Of a stretch of DNA of 64,000 nt, positions 7,285 to 15,307 are shown one piece after another. The notes under the pieces were generated by a model. The model was not told the origin of the DNA and made no database searches. It saw only the letters and a list, made by a program, of their open reading frames with translations. The stretch is from Acidimicrobiales bacterium (GTDB lineage Bacteria; Actinomycetota; Acidimicrobiia; Acidimicrobiales; DATDAH01). The stretch's first letter is position 1. Each line of letters starts with the position of its first letter. The stretch is from the NCBI GenBank assembly GCA_016794585.1, contig JAEUJM010000032.1, forward strand, positions 1 through 64,000, in the 5' to 3' direction. The translations under genes and the position numbers were made by a program.

Positions 7285-9664
7285 CCCCTTCATCTTGCCC
7301 GTCGTCGGGCTCCGGAGGCGGGACCCGGCCCCGGATGGCCCGCCACACCAGCTCCTGGGCGGCGACGAGCGCGGCGGCAACGCCGTAGAGGTACGGCGGC
7401 GGCAGCTCGAGGGCGAAGAAGGCGCGGGCGGGTGGGAGCAGCAGCGCGGCCACGAAGAGGCCGATCATCCACAGCACCAGCGCCTTGCGCCACGCGTTGA
7501 AGGGCTGCGCGAGGCGCACGAGGATGCACAGGCCGGTGCTGACGAGCGTGAGGGTCGCGACGGTGCGCGCCTGATCGAGGCTCACGGCGTCGTTGGCGTG
7601 GGCGATGGCGTAGCTCGTCAACGTGACGATCGCCGCGAGGGTGCCGGCGGGGACGGCGAAGCGCAGCACCCGGGGCACGAAGCCAGAGCGGGCCCGGTTG
7701 CGGTTGGGGGCGAGGGCCAGGAAGAACGCGGGGATGCCGATGGTGAGGCTGCCCACCAGGGTCAGGTGGCGGGGCAGGAAGGGGAAGGCGAAGCCGATCA
7801 CGCCGACGCTGAGGGCCAGCAGCATCGAGTAGGTGGTCTTGGTCAGGAAGAGGTTGGCTACGCGCTGGATGTTGTTGATGACCCGGCGGCCCTCCGCCAC
7901 CACGCCGGGCATGGTGGCGAAGCGGCCGTCGAGCAGCACGATCTGCGCGGCGGCGCGCGACGCCGACGAGCCGGAGCCCATGGCGATGCCGATGTCGGCG
8001 TCTTTCAGGGCGAGCACGTCGTTGACCCCGTCGCCCGTCATGGCCACGACGTGGCCCTTCGCCTGGAGCGCCTTCACCATGGCCCGCTTCTGGTGGGGCT
8101 GGACGCGACCGAACACGTGGTGCTCGTCGAGCACGTCGGCCAGCGCCGCCTCGTCCTCCGGGAGGTCCCGCCCGTCGTAGCCGTCGCCCACGTCGGGCAC
8201 GCCGGCCTCGCGGGCCACCGCGGCGACGGTGGTGGGATTGTCGCCTGAGATGACTTTGACCCGGACGTCCTGCGCCACGAAGTAGGCGAGGGTCTCGGGG
8301 GCGTCGGGACGCACCTGGTCGGCCAGCAGCACGAGCGCCTGGGGCGCGAGGCCCGCCGGCAGCTCGTCGCCGACGAGCGCGGCGTCGGTGCGGCTGAGCA
8401 GGACCACCCGGCGGCCGAGTGCGGCCAATTCCTGTACCCGGGAGCGGCACTGGTCGGCCGACTCGCCGCCGGCGTCGCCGAGGAGCACCTCGGGAGCGCC
8501 GAGCACCCAGGTGCCCTGGGTGGTGAAGTCCGAGCCGCTCCACTTGCGGGCCGACGAGAAGGGGACCGCGAGACGGGCGTCCCAGGTGTCCTCCGCCGCG
8601 GCCCTCGCGACGACGGGGGCACGCCCGATGGCGGCCAGGGTGGCGTTGGGGTTGGGGTCCGACGCCGAGAGCCCGGCGAGCGCGGCGGCCACGACCGACT
8701 CGGCACCGTCGCCCACCACCTCGAGGTCGGCGAAGGCGATGTCGCCGGCGGTGATGGTCCCCGTCTTGTCGAGGCAGATCACGTCGACGCGCGCGAGGGT
8801 CTCGACCGCGGGCAGCTCCTGGACGAGCACCTGCTGGCGACCGAGACGAACGACGCTGGCGGCGAAGGCCACGCTGGTCAGCAGCACGAGGCCCTCGGGG
8901 ACCATGGCCACGACGCCGCCGACGGTGGAGGCGAGGGCCTCGGCGAGGCCGTCGTGCGCGCGGAGCTGGCTGAACAGCAGAAGGGCCGCGGTGGGCAGCA
9001 TGGCCCAACTGACGTACTTGATGATCTGGTCGATGCCATTGCGCAGCTCGGACGACGCGAGGGTGAAGCGGCGGGCCTCCTCGGCCAGCTTCACGGCGTA
9101 GGCCTCGGCCCCGACCTTGGTGGCCGTCACGTGGCCCGACCCCGCGGCCACGAAGCTGCCCGACATCACGGCGTCGCCGGGGGACTTGTGCTGGGGGTCC
9201 GACTCCCCGGTGAGGAGGGACTCGTCCACCTCGAGGCCCTGTGCCTCGACGACCTCGGCGTCGACCACCACCTGGTCGCCGGGTCGCAGCACGAGCACGT
9301 CGTCGAGCACCACCTCGCCGACGGCGATCTCGGCGGGCACCCCGTCCCGGATCACCCGGGCCTTCGGGGCCGAGACGATGGCGAGCCGGTCGAGCGTGCG
9401 CTTGGCCCGCCACTCCTGGAGGATCCCGATGAGGGCGTTGGCCACCAGCACGAATCCGAAGAGGGCGTCGTTGAGCGGGCCCACGATCAAGATGACCACC
9501 AGGAGCCCGCCGAGCAGCGCGTTGAAGCGGGTGAAGAGGTTGGCGCGCAGGATCTGCGGCACGGTGCGCGTCGGCGCCGCGGGGACGTCGTTGCCGAGGC
9601 CATGGGCGCGGCGGTCCGCGACCTCGGCGGTGGTGAGCCCCACGATCCCGTCGGGGACGGGCAC
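7277..9664 (-). CDS. ctpE: P-type cation-transporting ATPase, CtpE-like
   Basis: A 795-residue P-type ATPase of the plasma membrane. Seen: LTGES (151-155, actuator domain), the phosphorylation loop DKTGT with Asp at 299, the nucleotide-domain KWSGSDF, TGDGVND around 540, and about ten hydrophobic helices including four or more after the P domain. The helix-4 ion site reads MVPEGLVLLTS, the variant typical of mycobacterial CtpE rather than the PEGLP of P2A pumps; CtpE has been described as a Ca2+ pump. It lacks N-terminal heavy-metal-binding domains. The GTG start lies 6 nt after the hisN-like stop, and its stop overlaps the next gene, so three genes form one operon. Confidence 0.88.
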   Translation of the reverse strand: MPVPDGIVGLTTAEVADRRAHGLGNDVPAAPTRTVPQILRANLFTRFNALLGGLLVVILIVGPLNDALFGFVLVANALIGILQEWRAKRTLDRLAIVSAPKARVIRDGVPAEIAVGEVVLDDVLVLRPGDQVVVDAEVVEAQGLEVDESLLTGESDPQHKSPGDAVMSGSFVAAGSGHVTATKVGAEAYAVKLAEEARRFTLASSELRNGIDQIIKYVSWAMLPTAALLLFSQLRAHDGLAEALASTVGGVVAMVPEGLVLLTSVAFAASVVRLGRQQVLVQELPAVETLARVDVICLDKTGTITAGDIAFADLEVVGDGAESVVAAALAGLSASDPNPNATLAAIGRAPVVARAAAEDTWDARLAVPFSSARKWSGSDFTTQGTWVLGAPEVLLGDAGGESADQCRSRVQELAALGRRVVLLSRTDAALVGDELPAGLAPQALVLLADQVRPDAPETLAYFVAQDVRVKVISGDNPTTVAAVAREAGVPDVGDGYDGRDLPEDEAALADVLDEHHVFGRVQPHQKRAMVKALQAKGHVVAMTGDGVNDVLALKDADIGIAMGSGSSASRAAAQIVLLDGRFATMPGVVAEGRRVINNIQRVANLFLTKTTYSMLLALSVGVIGFAFPFLPRHLTLVGSLTIGIPAFFLALAPNRNRARSGFVPRVLRFAVPAGTLAAIVTLTSYAIAHANDAVSLDQARTVATLTLVSTGLCILVRLAQPFNAWRKALVLWMIGLFVAALLLPPARAFFALELPPPYLYGVAAALVAAQELVWRAIRGRVPPPEPDDGQDEGDG

Positions 9665-9670
9665 CCGCGC

Positions 9671-10474
9671 TCAGTCCTCGAAGGTGGGGGCGAAGAGGGC
9701 GAGGAGCTCGTCGTGGAGGATGCCGTTGGTGCCGAGCCCGCTGCCGTGGTGGAAGCCGTCGTCACCCCGCATCGAGGTGAACCGGCCACCGGCCTCGGCC
9801 AGGATGAGCGCCGCCGGCGCGATGTCCCAGGGGCTGGCCACCTGATCGACCATGGCCTCGACCCGTCCCGTGGCCACGAGCGCGTAGCCGAAGCCGTCCC
9901 CCCAGGTGCGCAGGTGGATGCCGACGTCCTTGACGGCCGCCAGCGCCGCGGGGGACCAGCCGCCGAACCCGCTGGTGGTGAGGTAGGCCTCGTCGAGGTA
10001 CTCGCACGAGCTGACCCGCGCGGGCTTGCCGTTGCAGAAGGCACCGAGGCCCCGGCCGGCGTAGACCACCTCGGTCAGGCCGGGAAGGTTGATGACGCCG
10101 ACGGCGAGGCCGTGCTCGTCCTCGAGGGCGAGCAGGTTGCAGTACAGGGGCACGCCCTTGGTGAAGGCCTTGGTGCCGTCGATGGGATCGATGATCCACC
10201 GCCGACCGCTGGTGCCCGCCTTGTCCGCCTCCTCCTCGCCGTGGATGGCGTCGTCGGGGTGGCGGGCCTCGAGCTCCTCGCGCAGGTAGCGCTCGGCGGC
10301 CTTGTCGGCGGCGGTGACGGGGGTGCCGTCGCCTTTGTGGTCGACCGAGAGCTCGATCGAACGGAACCACTTCAGGGTCAGCTCGCCGGCGTGGCGGCAG
10401 AGCTCGACCGCCTCCTCGAGGAGGGCAGGGTTCACCGGGGGCGGGTCGACCGGGGGCTGAGGGGGAGTGTCCAC
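9671..10474 (-). CDS. hisN: Inositol monophosphatase family, probable histidinol-phosphatase (HisN type)
   Basis: A 267-residue Mg2+-dependent phosphatase. Metal ligands are visible in GEEEADK, WIIDPIDGTKAF (the DPxDGT signature), and SPWDIAPAAL near the C-terminus. An N-terminal GDGTPVTAADKAAE also matches the family. The sequence is closest in pattern to the actinobacterial HisN histidinol-phosphatases (final phosphatase of histidine synthesis) rather than SuhB or CysQ; no other his gene is nearby, so substrate is inference. The GTG start has no Shine-Dalgarno but a GATACT -10-like hexamer 6 nt upstream, consistent with leaderless transcription, back-to-back with the divergent P450 promoter. 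Confidence 0.85.
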   Translation of the reverse strand: MDTPPQPPVDPPPVNPALLEEAVELCRHAGELTLKWFRSIELSVDHKGDGTPVTAADKAAERYLREELEARHPDDAIHGEEEADKAGTSGRRWIIDPIDGTKAFTKGVPLYCNLLALEDEHGLAVGVINLPGLTEVVYAGRGLGAFCNGKPARVSSCEYLDEAYLTTSGFGGWSPAALAAVKDVGIHLRTWGDGFGYALVATGRVEAMVDQVASPWDIAPAALILAEAGGRFTSMRGDDGFHHGSGLGTNGILHDELLALFAPTFED

Positions 10475-10509
10475 GGTTGCAGTATCGCGGGCGGTCGTAG
10501 GCTTCGGGC
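10475..10509. promoter_or_regulatory. Divergent leaderless promoter pair, hisN-like / P450
   Basis: Only 35 nt separate two divergent GTG starts. On the plus strand TAGGCT (10498-10503) ends 6 nt before the P450 GTG; on the minus strand GATACT (10481-10486) ends 6 nt before the HisN-like GTG. Neither gene has a Shine-Dalgarno sequence. The -10 elements would place both transcription starts at or next to the start codons, and the two promoters must share or overlap their upstream regions. Confidence 0.6.
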
Positions 10510-11769
10510 GTGAGCGCGAGCACGCCCGTCGAGCCGGTGATCTACAACCCCTTCGAGCCGGGGTACGCCGAGGACCCGTACCGCCAGTTCGCGGCGCTGC
10601 GCGAGGCCGAGCCGGTCCACGAGAGCCTGGCCGGGCCGTGGATCCTGTTCCGCTACGACGACGTCAACCGCCTGTTGCGCGACGCCTCGCTGAGCGTCGA
10701 GGAGGACCGCAGCACCCGGGAGGGCCCCCGGGCCGACCTGTTCGACCGCCTCCTCGCCGAGTCCGGTCACGGCGACGAGCAGGAGCGCCGCGCCCGTGGG
10801 GCGCGGGCCATGCTCAACGTCGACCCGCCCGATCACACCCGCTTGCGCCGCCTGGTCTCCAAGGCCTTCACCCCGCGCATGATCGAGGGGTTGCGCCCGC
10901 TGGTCGAGCGCCTCGTGGACGACCACCTCGACGCGGTGGCGTCGAGCGGGCGCATGGACGTGATCGCCGACCTGGCCTTCCCGCTGCCGTTCACCGTGAT
11001 CTCCGAGATGCTCGGCATGCCCGACGCCGACCGCGACCAGCTGCGGGACTGGTCGCACGCCATCGTGAAGATGCTGGACCCCGTCATCACCGAGGAGGAG
11101 GCCCGTGACGCCTTCGCCAGCTCGGACGCGATGACCGACCACGTCAACGAGGTGATCGAGTGGAAGCGGGACCACCCCGCCGACGACCTGCTCACCGCGC
11201 TGATCCGGGCCGAGGAGGACGGCGACCGTCTCACCCCGGCCGAGCTGCGCGATCAGGTGGTGCTGCTGTTCATCGCCGGCCACGAGACCACCGTCAACCT
11301 CATCGGCAACGGCACCCTGGCCCTGCTCCGCCACCCCGACCAGCTCGCCCGGTGGCGTGACGACCCCTCGCTCGACGCCAACGCGGTCGACGAGCTGTTG
11401 CGCTACGACGCCCCGGTGCAGTTCTCACGACGCATCACGGTCGCCCCCCTCGAGGTGGCCGGGCGCACCATCCCGGCGGGGACGTTCGTCCTCGCCGGCC
11501 TGGCCTCGTCCAATCGTGACCGCGCGTTCTGGGGTCCGAGCGCGGACGAGCTCGACCTCGGCCGCGCCAACGCCGGCCAGCACGTCTCGTTCGGCAGTGG
11601 CACCCATTTCTGCCTCGGCGCGGCGCTCGCCCGTCTCGAGGGGCAGGTGGCCGTGGGGCGGCTCATCCGGCGCTTCCCCGATCTCGCCCTCGCCGACCCC
11701 GGCCCCACGTGGAACGGTCGCATGAACCTCCGCGGCCTCGAGCGGCTCCCCGTAACCTTCACGCCATGA
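10510..11769 (+). CDS. Cytochrome P450
   Basis: A 419-residue soluble bacterial P450. The I-helix oxygen-activation motif is AGHETT (about 256-261), the K-helix ExxR is ELLR in VDELLRYDAPVQ, and the haem-ligand loop is FGSGTHFCLGAALAR with the cysteine at residue 368. HTRLRRLVSKAFTPRM is the C-helix haem-propionate region. The layout matches CYP107/CYP125-like soluble actinobacterial enzymes; the substrate cannot be told. It needs a ferredoxin partner, and none is encoded here. The next gene overlaps its stop by 4 nt (ATGA), so they are co-translated. Confidence 0.92.
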   Translation: MSASTPVEPVIYNPFEPGYAEDPYRQFAALREAEPVHESLAGPWILFRYDDVNRLLRDASLSVEEDRSTREGPRADLFDRLLAESGHGDEQERRARGARAMLNVDPPDHTRLRRLVSKAFTPRMIEGLRPLVERLVDDHLDAVASSGRMDVIADLAFPLPFTVISEMLGMPDADRDQLRDWSHAIVKMLDPVITEEEARDAFASSDAMTDHVNEVIEWKRDHPADDLLTALIRAEEDGDRLTPAELRDQVVLLFIAGHETTVNLIGNGTLALLRHPDQLARWRDDPSLDANAVDELLRYDAPVQFSRRITVAPLEVAGRTIPAGTFVLAGLASSNRDRAFWGPSADELDLGRANAGQHVSFGSGTHFCLGAALARLEGQVAVGRLIRRFPDLALADPGPTWNGRMNLRGLERLPVTFTP

Positions 11770-12314
11770 CGTCCCCGATGGTCCCCGACGACAAGGACTG
11801 GACCTGGGTCCTGGACCGGCCGTGCCCGGACTGCGGCTTCGAGGCCTCCGACCACCCCCGCGAGCGCCTCGGCGCCGGGATCCGGCGGGTGGCGTTGCGC
11901 TGGCGCCCGCTGCTCGACCGACCGCTCGCCACCGAACGTCCCCGGCCCGACCAGTGGTCGGCGCTCGAGTACGGGGCGCACGTCCGCGACGTGTTCAGCA
12001 CGTGCCTCGGTCGCCTCGAGAAGCTCCTGGCCGAGGACGACCCCACCTTCCTGAACTGGGATCAGGACGCCACCGCGGTGGAGGACGACTACGCCGGTCA
12101 GGACCCGTTCGCGGTGGCCCGCCAACTCGAGTCCAACGCCATCGCCTTCGCGGACGCGTACGACCGGGTCGAGGACACCCAGTGGGCCCGCACCGGCATG
12201 CGCTCGGACGGCGCCCGCTTCACCGTCGAGTCCTTCGGTCGCTACGTGCTGCACGATCCCGTGCACCACGTGTGGGACGTCGAGCAGGGCTACGCCGCGC
12301 TCGAGGGCCGCTAG
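11766..12314 (+). CDS. DinB-like four-helix protein
   Basis: A 182-residue protein starting at the ATGA overlap with the P450 stop (MTSPMVPDDKDWTWVL). It contains DRPCPDCGFEASDHP near the N-terminus and DQWSALEYGAHVRDVF, VARQLESNAIAFADAYDRV and YVLHDPVHHVWDVEQG, the three-His DinB/YfiT metal-site arrangement (His in YGAHVRD and two in the C-terminal HDPVHH). Such proteins often act as mycothiol- or bacillithiol-dependent transferases. Translational coupling with a P450 suggests a shared detoxification or catabolic role, but this is inference. Confidence 0.85.
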   Translation: MTSPMVPDDKDWTWVLDRPCPDCGFEASDHPRERLGAGIRRVALRWRPLLDRPLATERPRPDQWSALEYGAHVRDVFSTCLGRLEKLLAEDDPTFLNWDQDATAVEDDYAGQDPFAVARQLESNAIAFADAYDRVEDTQWARTGMRSDGARFTVESFGRYVLHDPVHHVWDVEQGYAALEGR

Positions 12315-12345
12315 CGCGCCGACCGCCGCCGGCGGCGACCGGCGA

Positions 12346-12564
12346 TCAGGTCTCCGCGTGCTTCAGGTCGCGCGCCAGGTTCAGGGCATCCTCGGGGTCG
12401 AGTCCGGCCCGCCCGATCAGCCAGCAGGCGATGGGCGCGGCGAGGCGCTCGGAGGAGTGCGCGGCCACGCCGGCGAGGTCGAGGAGGGTCTCGATCTCAC
12501 CCGGCTCCGGCCGTTCGACCCCCAGGTGGTCGGCGAATCGGTCCAGCCACTCGTACCCGGTCAT
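12346..12564 (-). CDS. DUF6457-like small helical protein
   Basis: A 72-residue protein starting MTGYEWLDRFADHLG, with PEPGEIETLLDLAGVAAHSS and ERLAAPIACWLIGRA. This matches the small all-helical domain (DUF6457) that elsewhere stands alone or is fused to molybdenum-cofactor proteins such as MobA/MoaC-type enzymes. No molybdenum-cofactor gene is adjacent here. A longer frame is open to 12639, but the ATG at 12564 fits the domain start. It lies convergent to the DinB gene. Confidence 0.65.
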   Translation of the reverse strand: MTGYEWLDRFADHLGVERPEPGEIETLLDLAGVAAHSSERLAAPIACWLIGRAGLDPEDALNLARDLKHAET

Positions 12565-12627
12565 GGGCGCAACGTAGCCCTGGGCGCCGGGGCCCGGCCT
12601 CGGTGTGTCGCCCGTCACATCTTTTCC

Positions 12628-12670
12628 TTGACTCGGCACTGAACGCCATTCAAACTCTGAACGTGGTTCA
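12628..12670 (+). promoter_or_regulatory. TetR gene promoter with two tandem palindromic operators
   Basis: TTGACT (12628-12633), a 17-nt spacer and CAAACT (12651-12656) form a promoter whose predicted start point is the GTG at 12663, so the message is probably leaderless. Two related 13-mers overlap it: TGAACGCCATTCA (12640-12652) and TGAACGTGGTTCA (12658-12670), 18 nt apart and each a TGAA(C)...(G)TTCA dyad. The spacing suggests two TetR dimers on neighbouring turns and direct autorepression. The second site runs into the start codon. Confidence 0.65.
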
Positions 12671-13412
12671 AGTCGCCGATCGCCGGGCTCGCAATCGCCT
12701 GGCCCGCCGTGAGCAGTACTTGCGGGCGGCCATGCGCATCGTCAGCGAGGACGGCATCGATCGCCTCACCATGCAGCGCATGGCCGACGACCTCGACTGC
12801 GCGGTCGGCACCATCTACACCTACTTCTCGTCGAAGGACGCGCTGCTCGCCGAGCTGCAGCGGCTGGCCCTCGACCGCATCACGGAGTCCTACCGCCGGC
12901 TCCAGGCCCGGGTCGACCCCCAGCTGGACGACCGTGCCGCCGACGAGGTCGAGGCGGCGCTCGCCCGTCTCGTGTTGGGCCTTCGCTTCTGGGTGAGCAC
13001 CGCCGAGGTGTACCCCGAGGAGTCGAACCTCTTCCGGGCCCTCACCACCCGCCGGACGCGGATCTCCGACGACGAGGCCGCCAACATGTTGCCGTCGGCG
13101 TGGCAGCTGTTCGCCATGGGCACCGCCAACGTGCAGGTGGCCACCGACGTCGGGGCCATCTCCCCGGGCAACGCCGCCGAGCGCATGGTCACCGCCGCCG
13201 CCGCCCTCGGTGGGGTGCTCCTTCTCGAAGGCATCGCCCACTTCGACCCGGACCTCTTCGCCGGCCGCCTCTTGGCGCTGCGCTTCGTGGACGACGTCAT
13301 CCGCGGGTGGGGTGCCGACGCCGCCCAGCTCGCCTCGGCCGCGGCCCTGGCCGACGCCCTCCTCCTCGAAGGCCCCCTCGTCCCGGACGTGCCCGGCATC
13401 GATACGGCCTGA
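12663..13412 (+). CDS. TetR-family transcriptional regulator
   Basis: A 249-residue regulator. The N-terminal helix-turn-helix reads QYLRAAMRIVSEDGIDRLTM, then QRMADDLDCAVGTIYTYFSSKDALLAE, the canonical TetR DNA-binding domain. The C-terminal ligand-binding domain (from about residue 75) is helical and longer than average, with RLVLGLRFWVSTAEVYPEES and a repeated Ala-rich end. The start is set at GTG 12663 because the promoter and operator geometry fit it and the HTH then begins at the usual position; an upstream frame is open to 12603. It is followed by the convergent YceI gene, and its likely target, besides itself, cannot be seen. Confidence 0.88.
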   Translation: MVQVADRRARNRLARREQYLRAAMRIVSEDGIDRLTMQRMADDLDCAVGTIYTYFSSKDALLAELQRLALDRITESYRRLQARVDPQLDDRAADEVEAALARLVLGLRFWVSTAEVYPEESNLFRALTTRRTRISDDEAANMLPSAWQLFAMGTANVQVATDVGAISPGNAAERMVTAAAALGGVLLLEGIAHFDPDLFAGRLLALRFVDDVIRGWGADAAQLASAAALADALLLEGPLVPDVPGIDTA

Positions 13413-13573
13413 TCGAGATCACCACTGCTTTCAAGTTCAACACTGCGGGAACCGGCGAGGATGCCGGGCCCACCGAACCGTCCCGGAGGGGCGATGGATC
13501 GGGGGCCCGGCATTCGCCGTTCACGGCCGGCCCGGCGCTTGGGGGGGGCGGACCCGCCGGGCGCCCGGGCGGA
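13413..13573. other. Intergenic, convergent TetR / YceI ends
   Basis: A 161-nt spacer between convergent stops. It holds a TTCAAGTTCAACA stretch soon after the TetR stop that echoes the TGAAC/TTCA operator half-sites. I see no strong hairpin with a T tract and no coding signal. Confidence 0.35.
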
Positions 13574-14158
13574 TCAGCCCTCGTAGACCAGCTCGGTGTC
13601 GATCTCGAGGGTGACCTTCTTGCCCACCAGGACGCCACCGGTCTCGAGGGCGACGTTCCAGGTGAGGCCGAAGTCCTCCCGGTCGACCTCGGTGGAGGCG
13701 GTGAAGGCGATGCGCTTGCCGCCCCAGGGGTCGGTGACGGCCCCGAGGTACTCGACGTCGAGGGTGACCGAGCGGGTGGTGCCGCGGACGGTGAGGTCGC
13801 CGTCGAGCTTCCAGTCGGCCCCGTCCCGGCGCACGCCCGTGGCGGCGAAGGCGATCGTGGGGTGGTTCTCGACGTCGAAGAAGTCCGCCGAGCGGAGGTG
13901 CTCGTCGCGGGCCGAGTCGCGGCTCTCGACGCTGGCCACGGCGATCTCGATCTCGGCCGTCGACTGGGTCGGGTCCTCGGCGATGACCACGTGGCCAGTC
14001 ACCTCGGGGAACAGGGCCCGCACCTTGGTGAACACGAGGTGGCGGGCGATGGCCACGACCTCGGTGTGGGAGGCATCGATGGCGTAGCGCCCGGCGACGG
14101 GGAGCTCCTGGCCGTCGATGGTGCGGACGATGGACACGGGGGCTTCGGAGACGCTCAT
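13574..14158 (-). CDS. YceI-family lipid-binding protein
   Basis: A 194-residue YceI-type lipocalin-like barrel. Visible signatures are GRYAIDASHTEVVAIARHLV near the N-terminus, SVESRDSARDEHLRSADFFDVENHP, TIAFAATGVRRDGADW, and GDLTVRGTTRSVTLDVEYLG. There is no signal peptide, so it is cytoplasmic, unlike E. coli YceI. Such proteins bind isoprenoid-type lipids. The start MSVSEAP has AGAGG upstream. It is divergent from a MarR regulator, with palindromic TTGC/GCAA sites between, so MarR repression is likely. Confidence 0.88.
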   Translation of the reverse strand: MSVSEAPVSIVRTIDGQELPVAGRYAIDASHTEVVAIARHLVFTKVRALFPEVTGHVVIAEDPTQSTAEIEIAVASVESRDSARDEHLRSADFFDVENHPTIAFAATGVRRDGADWKLDGDLTVRGTTRSVTLDVEYLGAVTDPWGGKRIAFTASTEVDREDFGLTWNVALETGGVLVGKKVTLEIDTELVYEG

Positions 14159-14188
14159 GGGGATCCTCTTTCCAGGAGTTGCTTGTAG

Positions 14189-14260
14189 GTGCAAAGGTTG
14201 CTGTTGCACAGACTAGCGAGGAAAGTTGCGGATGCAACTATTTCTTCGATGAGGTAGCGT
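14189..14260. promoter_or_regulatory. YceI / MarR divergent control region with TTGC-GCAA palindromes
   Basis: AGTTGCGGATGCAACT (14224-14239) is a 6-bp-arm palindrome with a 4-nt centre; GTGCAA and TTGCAC (14189-14194 and 14204-14209) form a second dyad. On the minus strand TTGCAT, 16 nt, TAGTCT forms a YceI promoter whose -35 lies inside the first palindrome; on the plus strand TAGCGT (14255-14260) ends 7 nt before the MarR GTG at 14268. The palindrome can therefore control both directions. MarR proteins bind dyads of this size. Confidence 0.6.
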
Positions 14261-14267
14261 GGGGGGC

Positions 14268-14759
14268 GTGGACGCACCCGATGCACCCCTCGACGACCCC
14301 CGCCTCACGCTGGCCGGGCTGTTCTTCGAAACCCACGACGGTCTGACCGCCCACCTGTCCCGTCGGCTCGAGGCGGACTTCGGGATGACGCACCAGACCT
14401 TCGAGGTGCTCCTGCGCCTCGCCCGCAGCCCCGAGCAGCGCCTGCGCCTCAGTGACCTCGCCGCGCAGGTCACGATGTCCGCCAGCGGCCTGAGCCGAGC
14501 CGTCGACCGCCTCGAGCGCGACGGCCTCGTGGCCCGGGTCGACTGTCCCAGTGACCGCCGCTCGGTCTACGCCGCGCTCACCGATGCCGGCCGCGATCGC
14601 GTCGACGCCCTCCTGCCGGCGCACCTCGACCACCTCGAGGAGGAGTTCATCGGTCCCCTCGACGCCTCCGACCGGGCCGACCTCGAGCGCATCCTCCGCC
14701 GCCTCCGCGACCACGTCAACCCCGAAGCCGTAAGAGCCAGCACCTTCTGCGTCGAGTAG
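14268..14759 (+). CDS. MarR-family transcriptional regulator
   Basis: A 163-residue winged-helix regulator. Core: FGMTHQTFEVLLRLARSPEQ, LRLSDLAAQVTMSASGLSRA, VDRLERDGLVARV, then the wing DCPSDRRSVYAALTDAG. These are the standard MarR helix-turn-helix and wing (DxRxxxxxLT). The first candidate GTG is at 14259, but the GTG at 14268 sits exactly 7 nt after a TAGCGT -10 element and is preferred (leaderless). It is divergent from YceI, which is its probable target together with itself. Confidence 0.9.
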   Translation: MDAPDAPLDDPRLTLAGLFFETHDGLTAHLSRRLEADFGMTHQTFEVLLRLARSPEQRLRLSDLAAQVTMSASGLSRAVDRLERDGLVARVDCPSDRRSVYAALTDAGRDRVDALLPAHLDHLEEEFIGPLDASDRADLERILRRLRDHVNPEAVRASTFCVE

Positions 14760-14768
14760 TTCGCGCGC

Positions 14769-15296
14769 TCAGGTCAGGTCGGCGGCGGCGCGGGCCGCGG
14801 CGGCGCGGAAGCCGGTGAGGTCGGCCAGCACCGTCGCCGGGTCGGTCGACGCCACGGCCGTTCGCACGGGCTCGCCCCCACGCCGGCGGACCGTGCCCTC
14901 GCACATGAGGTTGTCCACGAAGCCGAAGTCCTCCACCAGCCAGCCGGGCTCGGCGTCGACCCGGTCCCGGTAGTCGGCGGCCGCGTTGGTGTACCCGTAC
15001 ACCGGCCGGCCGGCGCCGAGGGCGTAGCCCATCTCGACCGCGGTGCCGACGTCCATGCTCGGGCCTCGGAACGGGGTGAGGTTGGCGATCACCAGGTCGC
15101 AGCGGTCGAGGTGGGCGAGGCAGTGCTCGAAGAGGGCGATGCCGTCGAAGTCCGGCGCTCGGCCCTCGACCGGGTCGAGGGGGTACATCCCCTCGAGTCC
15201 GTGCTCGGCGCAGATCGCCTTCTTGGCCTCGCCGATGGCGACGGCGTCGGGCAGGAAGACCTCGGGCCCGGCCAGGTAGGCGCGGAGGGGAGCCAC
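14769..15296 (-). CDS. Nucleoside 2-deoxyribosyltransferase family
   Basis: A 175-residue protein starting MAPLRAYLAGPEVFLPDAV. It carries the family's FEHCLAHLDRCDLVIANLTP and RGPSMDVGTAVEMGYALGAG, which contain the catalytic-site Asp/Glu pattern (the D-x-G-T-A-x-E-M-G motif with the nucleophile Glu). The enzymes swap bases on deoxynucleosides, in salvage or in toxin/conflict systems. It follows coxG after 11 nt on the same strand and is probably co-transcribed with it. It could instead be a more general TIR/DUF4406-like nucleoside hydrolase; the motif favours deoxyribosyltransferase. Confidence 0.85.
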   Translation of the reverse strand: MAPLRAYLAGPEVFLPDAVAIGEAKKAICAEHGLEGMYPLDPVEGRAPDFDGIALFEHCLAHLDRCDLVIANLTPFRGPSMDVGTAVEMGYALGAGRPVYGYTNAAADYRDRVDAEPGWLVEDFGFVDNLMCEGTVRRRGGEPVRTAVASTDPATVLADLTGFRAAAARAAADLT

Positions 15297-15307
15297 GGCG
15301 CCAGGCC

